Below, in pieces: positions 8,444 through 20,700 of a DNA stretch of 64,000 nucleotides (positions are counted from its first letter, which is position 1; every line of letters starts with the position of its first letter). The DNA is from Trissonchulus latispiculum. Lineage: Eukaryota > Nematoda > Enoplea > Enoplida > Ironidae. A program made the translations under genes and the position numbers. The stretch covers positions 1 through 64,000 of the forward strand of contig JASAND010011059.1 of NCBI GenBank assembly GCA_030248195.1, given 5' to 3'. The notes under the pieces were generated by a model. The model did no database searches. It had not been told where the DNA came from and worked only from the letters and a program-made list of their open reading frames with translations.

Positions 8444-11400
8444 ACGCCCACAGAAACAGAGTCCGTTTTGGAGTCATTATTCATCCGCGATTGGCTCGTC
8501 AGTACAATTTCACATATTCTTCGGAACTACGCCTGTACAGACTTTTGGAGCCTTACAGCTACAAGGTAATGAAGTTAAGTTTTGTTGTTTGTCTTGAAGT
8601 TACATCTCTGGGGATTGTGTAATATGTGTTGGCTGTGTTAGATTTGAAAGTATGGACAATGCTAGGAGTATGTCAGATCAGTGAGCAATGGAAAACCAGT
8701 AAGTAATCTCTAGTCATGCCGGATGTCTGGGCTTATTCTAGGGAATTTTTCTTGGGGGGGGGCTCTTGGGGGGGCCCTCGGGGGGGGCGAGTTATTCTTG
8801 GGGGGGCGCGAAATTTTTTCAAAATTTTTTTTAAAACATGCTAAAAATAGCGCTATTTTTATAGTAATCGCCAAAAAAGTTTGTTTTTAGTGCAAAAATA
8901 GTGCTTAAATAGGCAAAAATCGACTAAAAATCTCCGGCGAAGCCGGAAAATTTTTGAAAATTTGGCCTTCTCAGCGATTTTTTCAAGGTAAAAATTGGTA
9001 CCAAAAGGGGCACCCACTTTTTTGGGGGGGAACGATTTTGGGGGGGAAGGGTGTTTATGGGGGGGGGGCCCACCCCCCCCCACTAGAATAAGCCCAGGAT
9101 CTCTGGCTGTTTGACCCACGTTCACAGCTGTTGCTTTTGTACTCAGATTTTCATTCACGGGCCGATACATCAGTTCGTAAATATAATACTGTTTCTTTAG
9201 ATTGTTTGTTTTAGAGGTATCCATCAACTCTACATTTCAAGGCCAAAGACATCGTTAATTGGATTTTCGAAAATTTAGCGGATGTAAATGAATTCAAATG
9301 ATTATATTTTATGTAGTTTGGTTTTTTAGCTGTAGCTCTTAAATAATGTTTGGAATTCGTTTCCTACTTGCGGTAGAGAGTCGGAATAATTAACCGAAAG
9401 TTTCAGGTTCCATCAACAGCTGAACTGAGTCCCTAATTTTTGGCATTCTAGATGGGCCAGCGACAACCTTTCTTTATTTCGTCAGTTCTTTGTACGTATT
9501 TTCTTGTATTCTCTTGAGTTTCTTAAACTAAAATGAGTTTACCTTCAAAATTCCTTTTCTGTATAGGTGGTCCGGTGGCACAGCGCTGTTGGTACTAGAA
9601 GTGAACTTCTTTATCAGAAGTCACGAAATCCTCTCCTTTTAATCTTTACTCCAAAACAGCCTTTGTTGCCGGAAAATGATTTATCTTTGGTTGTACGTTT
9701 TGTGTGCCTGTATAATCTATGCCCTAAGCTTGCCGTTTGTGGATTTCTAATGTGTAAAGAACTAGATTGTTAGATTGGTGAGTGTTGCAGAAGAAATAGT
9801 TAAGGCGATTGTTTGAGTTGTTTATTGGAATAATTTCCTATTAAGCAAAGCATAGTCGACCACTAGATAAGGTAAGGTAAAGGTTTACCCCTATAGATAT
9901 TTCCGTCCTGATGCATGACATGGGGTACCACCAGTGCCCATCCCCGGATTCTCAGCCGTAGACAGGAGCGTCACCTCAAATGATGACTGCATCCGTGGAA
10001 GGGTGCCGGCCCTTCCACACAGACTCCTGTTATACGTATACCTTCCCACCGAAGTGGTACTCGTTTACCGACAAGCGAAGGCTGGATAGCTGGATTGGCT
10101 AGAGTCGACAAAACTTTGTGGCCTCCGGGGGTCGAACCTCCAACTGCATGATCAGAAGTTTTGACCAACGCCGTAGAACACTCGGCCATCCCGACCACTA
10201 GATTTTTATCATCTTCGCACAGTTAATGCCGCAATCACATTTTCTTTTCTGTTTAAGGTTATCTGCTCATCCCGTCTCGCAATGTTTTTCTGGCTACGCT
10301 TATGCGTTCTCTACGAAGTTTTAGTATCAACTTTTACTCTGTTTCAGGTAAAGGAACTAGCCTTGGAATACCACAACTGTAACCAGTCCTTACGGATACA
10401 GCGTGCAATAAGTCTGCTGCGTCATCGTAGAGTAAACTCTTCGGTTCAATTGTACCAGTGGTTTGAGCGATGCCTTTTCAATCGATCGACCTCTCAAACA
10501 ATGTCCAAGCTTACCAGTTGCTGTCTGGATACAGTACTTGATCCATCATACTGCAGAGCCTATTCCAATGTTTGTCGAGATGACCCTTCCACTTTGCACC
10601 GGTCTACCTATTTCGACTATCCCAGTCAACTTAGTGGTAGTATTGGTCTTGGTTCAAGTGGCCCGCATGGTAACTGTTTTGACTATTTAACCATGTTCTC
10701 TAAGCTGCGCTTATTTATGAAATTACAATGTTTGCTAAGGTTGTTCCAAGAATTATTGATCAGACGAAAATGCGCACGTAAGTTTGCCACTATAATTTGA
10801 TTATTTGTAGACGCTTATGGTCATTCCATGATGCTAGCTGAAATCAGGTCCAACCAAGAATGCAACGGTCCTATGTCTTCCTTGTCCTTAGATAATTTAA
10901 TCGGTTTTTGCTGCCAGAACAGTGCTCAGTTTTTCTCTTCAACCAATCGTAAGAAGACCACGTTTGACGGATCAGGTCCCAATGACGAAAACAGGTTAGT
11001 CTAGGCTGGTGGCAGTGGGAAAGCTAACGAAAAGCGACCAGTTCAGGCTTCAAAAGAAACGTCTTCCCGAGGGCTATTTTTTCTGAAATTGTTTAACGAA
11101 TAAAGAAGCTCAATATTTTGAGAAAAACGTAAATTTTAACGTTGTGTACATTATATCGGTAACTCCTATGATTATAGCAGAAAAAGAAAAAGACTAGAAG
11201 AAATTGTTATATATAAAATTCAAAATTTTTAGAAATTTCAAAATGTCGGTGATTTTCAAAATGACTGATGCTTATTTTAGAAACGAGTAGACATACGCAA
11301 TTGCGTACTATTTACTGATTTGTGGGGAGAGGTACACTACAAGGTGTAATTGCGGGGGGGGGGCGTTAGCGTGCTTAGCATGGCTCGCAAGCTGATAGCA

Positions 11401-11763
11401 TGGAGAATGCCAACTGTCACACTCTTATCTTATGTATTTTGTACTCTTGTTTATAGTGATCTACCCGTCGAATGCAAACGCTTGCTGTTGGCAAAACGTT
11501 TGAGATATGGCAATAATGTTTTGCGATCAACTCCGCAGTCGCCGGCCCTGGAATCAACGCTCCGATTTGTTGAATCGATCGATATCAGTGGACTCGCGTG
11601 TCATAGTAATCGATCTCTAAATTTTGTACTGATTGATAGTCGTAATCATGTGGCTATCGCTCGTCAACTAGGCATACGACTTCCTCATCCCTATGCCCAA
11701 GGTGGAAAAATACCATCTATGCAATTTCCTGCAGTTGCGACGGCTGTGCTACTGGATGTAAAA
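8444..11763 (+). CDS. TXNDC11: TXNDC11-like exons, first six recognised
   Basis: Phases fit throughout. Exon 8444-8565 begins with two bases of a split codon and reads FGVIIHPRLARQYNF, ending SYK. It joins RYPSTLHFKAKDIVNWIF (9215-9283), then VVRWHSAVGTRSELLYQ (9567-9689), then the long exon 10348-10777, which includes a Cys-containing, low-conservation region. A 33-base intron with GTAAGT and TTTGTAG ends separates it from 10811-10994. Exon 11457-11763 carries LNFVLIDSRNHVAIARQLGI and AVLLDVK, resembling the strands of a thioredoxin-like fold. The intron 8566-9214 holds a MITE and the intron 9690-10347 holds a SINE. Confidence 0.75.
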
Positions 11764-14700
11764 GTTAGTGTACGATGATGCCTGCCTTATGTGTTCAGGC
11801 TCAGGGGCTTATCCTGACACCCAGGAATCCTCTTATTTGGGATATAAAAAGTACTTTTGGTTGTCTTTAAGTGGCCTTTTTGGAAACTTAGGTCCAGACC
11901 ACTTGGTTTGGACCCTCCCCTGTTTCAAAATTCTGGATACGCCCTTGCCTTTAAGGGACTGGTTTTGTTAGACGTTAATTTCCAAAGAGGTATATAATTC
12001 CTAGGATCGGTTTGAGTACTGGCTTTTTCATCGCTTTACCTAAATGGAATTTTTCTCCACATTCAAGTTATCACGAATTGAATTCGAGCACAGCTGTCTA
12101 GCAGCCTTGAGCTTTAGCTTGTGTTCAGTTTTTTGAAAGCCAACAGCTTTAGTTTGGAGACTTATACATGCAAGTAAAGCTTAGGTGAATAGTGTTTATA
12201 CCGGGATCTACTACCCCACTTCCGGAAACAGGTTTGTTTTGACCATTTGATACAAAACATTATTTTGATACAAAACATAAAGCAGACTTTTAATCTACGC
12301 TTGTATTTTCTTTTATTGTATCAAAGACTATATATCGTACGTATTCACCTAACAAAATAATTGTTCAATCTAACAACTGTTTTTGTATTATCTTATTTTC
12401 TTGTATTATTTATTACGTATACATTATTTGTAGTTCACACTAATTACACTTTCTGAGGCGACTGGCGGCGAAACTATTTTCTGTTATTTTGTACAGGAAT
12501 TTTTCCAAACCAGCCAAAACAACTTAGTTCTACACTTCTCCACTGATGAACCGCAAGTGTTTGAACCAAGTCTGGCAGAGGTCGCATGCACTACCAATAT
12601 AGGAATTTTATATGTTTTTACGTGTATAGCTGGAAAGTTCATGAATTAGCGCGAGAGAGTGTATTATTCCTTTAATTTCGGTCGGACTTCTATTTTGTGT
12701 TAACTTCTTCCCAGAAAATAAATCCCGGAAAAGGAAAATAAAAAGTTGGTACGTAACCTAATTTTACTATAATTTAGCGTCTGTTCAAGGGAATGTGAAA
12801 ATATAGTTGTGTCTTGAAAATTTTTCCATCAAAATTTCTTTCGTTTATCGGACGAGTTCTGTAAAAATAGCGCAAGCTTAGCAAAGTTTAGTTGCTTCCT
12901 TATTACCTTTTCTTTGGACTGAATGCAGACAGTGACGTAAGAATATTTCCATCTCTAAGAATTGCATTTCCTCATAATATTTTGCTTGTTTCAGAACGAG
13001 GTACAGTACGTTTTGAATGATCCTGCGAGTACTACAACGCTGAGTACGTAGTTTTAGATTTTCTCACTGTTAACAGTTATATCTGTAGCTGGCATTTTTT
13101 AGTGGGGGAGGGGTGCCCTCCACCACTTTTCGGAGCCCCCCACGTTTCGGAAATCCCCTACCCAGTTTCTTGTAGGTTGCCAAAAAGTGTCGAAAAATTA
13201 AGTTTTTGAGGTCAAATTTTCAAAAAGTTTCTCAATTCATAGTTAATTTATGGACTTAAGTTCATTTTAAGCTTACAACAGCTATTTTTTGCGTTTTTAC
13301 CTTAACATGCTAATTTTTCGCTAAACGTTTAAGTATATTTATACCCCCTCCCACTTTTCGGAACCCCTAATCCCCCAACCATTTTCGAAACCCTAAAAAA
13401 TGCCAGTATATATTTCTTATTATTGTGTTTGTGCCTTTGTACAGAATGTACTTTATTGTGTTGTACTTTATACTTTGTACTTTATACTTTGTACTGTAAT
13501 AATGCGCCTAACTTGTATGACTGTGTCTGTAGCACATCATAATGGATGCTTTCACCTTTGTTACCTATATAGAAACCCCAGTTTTCTCGAGTAGCATCCA
13601 ATAACACCATATGCAGGCAGTAGACTAATACTCCTCAGCAACATGTCTAAACTCTCTTTTCTTAAGTATACACTGTTAAAACTAAATTATCACTATTCTA
13701 CTTGCAGACACCCATTTCTATCTGTCCTTTCTTCCTTTGTACAGAATCAACCATGACTCAATTTATATTTTAAGCGCTACTTATCCGTTTTCCTTCAATT
13801 TGTATACAACTGGGTAGCTTTTGTACCATATTATCAAGAGTCATAGTTCCAGGTTATCGTTACAGCCCCTCCCCCCCTCCCCCGAAATCCCCCCTGTCGG
13901 GTTTACGCTCCCCCTGGATTTTTGGGGGTCCAAAATTTTGCCAAAAATAGGTTTTCAAAAATTTTCCAGCGTCGCCGGAGATTTTTTGTAAAAAATATCT
14001 ATTTTTAGTTTAAATCCTTGTATATTGAGAACTTTTGGCGTTTCACCACGACAAATACACCAACATTTAATACACCAACTACAACGCAATACATCCCTCA
14101 CACAAATCAAGTGGGGGGTGGGGTGTGTTTCCAACCCCCTCCTCCCCACCAGCAAACGGGGGAACATTCGCGTATTGTAGTCGGAGCGCAGTTATGCAAT
14201 GCCCAGAAGAGAATCCCTCTAGTGGCTTACTCTTCTTCTAATATTGTAATGGATTTGTGGACTCTTGATATTATCAACAAAATTTTGTTATTTCAGGAAG
14301 GTTTGTGTACAACTTTACGAATGGTCTTCTGACTCAGCCATTTTTGCGTACGGAACCAACTGGAAGCCTCTATAGTACGCATCGTTCTGCTCAAATCTGT
14401 GATAATGGAGAAACTGATCTTCTGGTTTGTGCGCACAAAATTACCAGCTCCAATTTTTCGGAAATTGTCCTAAATCCAGAGAAGGTAAGCGTTCCATGAT
14501 GAGCGTAAACAGTCTGTTGTACTGTATAATAAATTCTGTCAATTTTGGAATGGAATTGTTAACTCTATGTATCTGAGTTGCACAACCATATTCACATTCC
14601 ATGGCAAAAAATCTTGAATCCCAGAATTAGCTCTAATTCATGGATATTGTCTTATTAATTCATAAAACAGTGTTTTTGATAAACTTTCAGAACAAGTCTC

Positions 14701-17700
14701 GAATATTCTTCCATTTTTTCGATGCTTCGAAAAACCCAAGTACAGTTTGGTCAGATTTAGCATACCCCCACCTGTATTATGACCCACTGAAAAAGTTGTA
14801 AATAGTGCGAAATCGCCGGAAAAATTCAGAAAACATGCCGCTGTAAAAATTGTTAAAATAAAACTAGGGATATTTTTCCATTTTTCCACCCCATAGGAAA
14901 AATGGAAAAAACGGAAAGATCTTTTTGCCAGTCCTTTTTATCCGCCCATTCCAGCTTGTAGTACTCGCCGTGTAGATTCGTGTAAATGTCCACTTCATCC
15001 CATAAATAAATTCCCAAAAAAGGAAAAATAATGGTACGTAACCCAACTTGTTCCTATAGATTCCAACGGTACCAAACTTGCCGAGTTTCGTTCACTATTA
15101 AAATGGCGCGGTACTCCAACAGTGCCAAAGGCAGCGCCTTTTGCACCCCTATTAAAGGAGGTCGCTCTCGTGCCCCCGTATAATTTTTATAAGAATTCAA
15201 GCGAAACTGGACTTTTTGGAATTTCGGTACAAAAACATTTGTTCTGGCCATTTCTGTTTACCCCTGCATTGGCTTATTTTTACTCGATGTTCCCAAGATG
15301 GCTGTATGGCTTGAGCTTTGTCAGGGCTGCGGGGGTTGCTTGGACCCCCTCCCATATCCCTGCACCAATCTATTTTTAGTGCTTTCTTGGTTTTATTGGC
15401 TGTAAGTTAATTACTTGCGATATTTTACTGAAAATATATTGAATATGATATTTCTGTTGTCCCCAGAAAAAGTTACTTTTTCGAACACACAATTTGAATA
15501 AAAATTGGATACATAGCCTTAAAATGGATTTCTGGTTTTCAAAATTCTAGCATTCCCAAAATGCTACAATTCAGCATTATTCGAACCTTAATGGGATAAT
15601 CTGAACGGTTCCAGATAGTTTTTGTATGGTATGAAAGCTAGTTTTCCGCAACAAAATAACAAAAAAATGGTTGTTCGACTTTCCTAGCTCAAGTTCTAGT
15701 ATTTGCAAAATGTCAGCTTAGTATACGTGTTCAACTGAATAGCTCCCCAGATTTTTGTTCCCTTTGTGCCGCATCTAAGGGCTTTTCGCGCGTAAGTTAA
15801 AAGAGTAGAGTTAAAAAAATTTAACTCGGTTAACCCTGCGCACGAAAAGGATTGAGTTAATCTTAACTCTTTTAACTCCTTTAACTCACTGCGCGAAAAG
15901 GCCCCAAGTTGCTTTCGCGATGAGGGGTAACACAAGGCCAATTTTGCTCAGGATCCACGGTCTGGTGTTGATTGAATAATTGCAAACGCAATTACCCGAG
16001 GCGTAGGCAAGGCTACTTCCGGATCAGAAGCGACCGGTATGTTTCATTCACATCATGAGCGCCCGTTAGCTCCATCCCAAGGGGTTTCTCCCTGGCCAAC
16101 TCCTCTTGAAAATCTCGGATAAGAACAATTCAGTTATTGGGGGAAGTCTACTGAGACAATTTTGTTGCCAACTGGCAACAGAGAAGTTTGAAGTTTCTTG
16201 TTTTGAGTTGCTGAAGCGAATTACCTCTGCATTCCACCGCAATCAACTCATGCGTTCACGTGTGCATTGTCGGTGCGAGTTTGTGTGAGCGTATAGTTTT
16301 GAGCACAGATATACGTACATTCGTACGACAATAGTTCAAATTAAGTGTTAGAATTTTCATTGGTGCTTAACTCTTCACCTTCAGATTGGTGGCTAGGGCT
16401 TCTGAGTTCTCTGCCAAAGTAGGAATGGCGTATGACGGATGCAGGCCGAGTGTGATGGGACTCTGTGGGATTTGCTGTGTGATCAATCTATTGGACAAGT
16501 TGTGGCTTCCCGAAGCATATTGAGCAAATCTAAAAAAACCGTGACATGCAGGTCCTACTGATTTAGTCTCTGTACGCTATACACAGGTTATTGTTAAGTG
16601 GGATTAGTACAAAACTATTTATATCTTGGACTAGTGATAAGGACGAGGACTCAGAATTCCAGATTTTATAAATTCAATTTGGAAGTGGACTCTTCTAGGT
16701 TGGACGATCAGACACTATCGGAATCATTGCCCTTGAAGTGGGCAAAAAGCTTTTAGGGAGTAAATGTAAAAAGTTCTCAAAATTTAACTTATGGTACATC
16801 AGCGGATCCGATCCCACCCGAAATTTCAACCTATATTTGGGGATGTCTCGGGCAGACTGCAGGTATTGTACATGAGGAAACGCTTAGTGTCTTGCTCTTT
16901 TTACTATAAACACTTGGCTCGCCGCAATATAATAATCCCTCAGCATTTCTTTTTCCTAGACAAAAATTTCTGGGTGGGAAGTCTAGCGGGCGGGGCCCCT
17001 CAGGTCTGCGGGGAGAAAATTTTATCGAAAAATGCTTGAAAATAGCTAGTTTTAGTGCTGATTAATTTAGCCAAAAGTTAATCTTAAAATAGCTTAAAAA
17101 TGACAAAAAATCGGTGAAGCCGGAAAAGTTTAAAAATTTACCATAAAAACCCAATTTTTCTGTTGACTTCTGAAGTCTGGTAGGTAGGTAGGTAGGCCCT
17201 AATCCTGGAGGGGGCGATTCTGGGGGGAGGAGTTACGCGTTCTTGGGAAAAAGTAATTCATTTAACAGCAGTTCTTCTTGCGTTATTTGACTCAGTTTGG
17301 CTTATGAATATTTAAGGTTTCGAAGGATTTTTATTTTATTTTATGTTCTACGGCACTGTTACTTATTACAGTTTTGTTATAGAATGTCGTCTTATTATAT
17401 TTGGCACCATCGTGTGGCTTTTGTAAAGCTGTCTACACTGCATTCCTCACGGTTGCTCACTACTTTGAAGATTCTCCTGACCTCATTTTTGCTCAGTAAT
17501 CAAATTATGATTATTTCTAGAAATTAGTTTGGAACTTCAACAATATGAAATATGAATAGTCATGGCATTATTATCCGGATTACCGGGATAATTTTTAATT
17601 ATCATAATTTTCAATTTTAGAAAAATAAAAATATAGGGATACCCGTTTACATTTCAAATAGAGTGATGAAAAATTAGCAAATTTTGGACACAATTTTCAA

Positions 17701-20700
17701 ACTTTTAAAAATGTTTTTCCGAAAATTATGTTTGGAACCAAGGTTGCATTGTAGCTTCACTTGAGGATAGAAATTGACTACGCACGGTATAGAAAAATTT
17801 AAATTTTAACTGTTAATGGAAAGATTTTCCGGAACTCCGGATTTGGATAGGAGGATAACCGGGTAACCGTTAACGCAAAATGGGAGAACATGAAAAAACA
17901 TGCCTTGCCCATCGCCAGACATAGTTCACAATTTGTTTTGCTCGTCTCCGGCTCTAAGCATCGTACGTGTATCAAAAATTAAGCTAGCATCTAATACTCT
18001 TGTTGACTGGCAATTTCCTAGGTAAAAAGTTCTGTGGAAGGGAAGTCTTGGGGGGGCACCGATTTCTGGGGGAGGGGCTACAATTTTTTCGACAACTACT
18101 TTTTCTTGCTGATGAGCGAAACGTTAAGCCATTTTTAACATAAATCTAGATAAGACCGCTGACTGGGTAGATTCTGCCTTGTCTTAATGAGAGGACGTCT
18201 AAGCTTAACATAGCTAAAAACTAAAGAAGGCCTTAAAATCCGGCTACCCGGAAGTTTTCGAAAATTTACCTCAAAACCTTATTTCTTTGAGCATTTTTGG
18301 GTTCTGGGGGAAGGCCCAAGCCTGGGGCGGAGAGGCGCTTCTGATTGGGGTGACCCAAGTCTGGCGGGGGAGCGATTGCTTTGGGGAGGCCCCCCGTAGG
18401 AAAAAGCCAGTGAACTTATATAACTAAATATTGCTTCCGTATTGTTGAATATGATAGGGCCGCGTTTGCGTGGTTTTTCTAATTTAGCCGAAGCTGTGTA
18501 AATGTTGTATAACATTCGCTTCACTTCCAACTTAAAATTGGCGATGGAAGTGTTGAAAAATCGTAAACCGTATTTTTCCTGACGCTATACGAATTTCTTA
18601 AAATTTAGGATTGATATATCGACAAACGATCTGCCTTGGAAATATTCTGTTGAAAGAATTCCTGCGGTTATTTTTTATCCAGCTGAAAGGTGAGCTTTGA
18701 AGATTACTAAAATCAAAATTAGGTTTGCACATCTATTTTTGGCAATTTTTATTTTGGCGGGATCTTCATAGGCACCGGATATCGATGACGGAGGCCCTTC
18801 CAGGAGGAGCAAATGTTGAATTTGGCAGAAATCGTCATAGCTAAATTACACTATGGCACTGTAGTCTCCTGGGTTTTCTCTGGACGAAAAAACCGGGGGA
18901 GCCCCCCCCCCGCTTTGGGGGGGGGAGCAGAACCGAAAGTGGGGGAATAAAATGGCCTTGCAATTCTAAAAATACGGTACAAAATTACGTGTATTCTGCG
19001 TATACTGCTATAGCCATGCTAAAAAGTGTTCAAAAATTGAGTTTGAGTACCAAAATGACGATTTTTACCAAAAAAATTCCGGCGAAACCGGAAAAAACTT
19101 CAAATTTTTACCAAGAATCCTTAAAATTTGGGATTTTCTGGGCTATAATTCTGCATATAATAATACTTTCTGCCTTATAATAAGTGGGGTGGAGAAGCCC
19201 AAAACAGTGGAGGAAGGGGTCCAGTGGGGGGCCCACCCTCTTCCTCCGCTAAAGAAAACCCAGGTTTCCTATCCTCGTGTAATAAGCCTACGATATGCTC
19301 CGCGTCAAGGCCGATGTCGAACGTCTCTGGGTTGGTATTAGCTGGTTGGTGTACTTTGGTAACAGTTGTCGTGCCCCTCATTGTTTCAGAAAGCTGGACA
19401 GTGTTGCATTCCCTCGTTATGTTCCAATCAGTGTGCCCAATCTGATTGCCTTTGTGCTAGCTCATGGAGGACCTGAGCTGAAACTGAACTTTGCCTTAAG
19501 CAATTGTGGTGACGGTTGTTTAAGGAAAAATATTGAAAAGGCCTATAGACGGTACGATTCGTTGAGTAAAATAATTCCTTCTATTGCATTTGTTAACCCA
19601 GTGAGAGTGTTACCAGTATTGTTACGCCAGCTAAGTTTATTTAAATCACGTTGACCAAATATCGTGAATATCTCGGTGTGGTAATTAATCGTATTATACA
19701 TATAAAGTAGAAACTTTAATGCTATTTATCGCTTTAGAACAGGGAATTTAAGCTCTCGGTGAAAGATGACAGATACCCAACTAAATATCTTGCAATAGTA
19801 TAATTACAATTGCAAAGTATATACGTATATTGAAAAATTGATGCTGTTTCTGTTTCTCGACACTCTGCAATGACTAATGTAGAAAATTATTACTGAAGGT
19901 TGTTTCATTGCTTCTTAGCAAGGTTCCAATTGAAGGGGGGCGTCTAAACATTTGCCCAAACATCTCTCGATTTGATTCATTTTTGGCATGAATATACAGC
20001 ACGTGTGTGGGCAAAAAAGTATCCACTCGTTGGTTCTTAACTACTTTCTTGTGACCCGCTATGCTTCGAAGAACCTGCCTGCCCCCACCCGAGTTTGGCG
20101 ACACGCAGCATAAATGTTCAAAAATTTCTTACAATTGTTGTGTTCAATGACAACCTCTACGCTTTTGCACAACAAGAGAAGACATTGGATAGCTTGTTCA
20201 CGGCATTAGCTTTAATGTATCCCTAACGGTGGTTGGAGAGCACTGCTAGCTTAAACTTAAAGTACTGTCTAAAATTTGGAAAATTTTGGACGCCGAATCG
20301 GCATTTTTTAGGATTTTGAGAGCGAGGGGGGCTTCCCCCCCCTTCTAGGGAGAGGGAAGTGGGAGGAGGAGAGCCCAAGGTACAAATATACCTAAATTTT
20401 TAGCGAAAAATTCGCATTTTTATGGTTAAAACGCAAAAATCGCTGTTTTTAAGCTCAGAATGAACTTATAACTTAAAGTCCATAGCTAAAAAGCTAAAGA
20501 TTAGCTAAAATTAGCTAAAAATTGAGAAAATTTTTGTAAATGTGACCTCAAAAGCCTAATTTTTCGACACTTTTGGGCGACCCCCAAAAAGTAGGTGGGG
20601 GCTTGCCGAAAAGTGGGGGTGGGCGAAAGTGGTGGGGTGGGCTCCGAAAAGTGGGGCCTCCCACTAAAAGATGCCAGAAGCTAAAACTTAGTGTGAGCAT

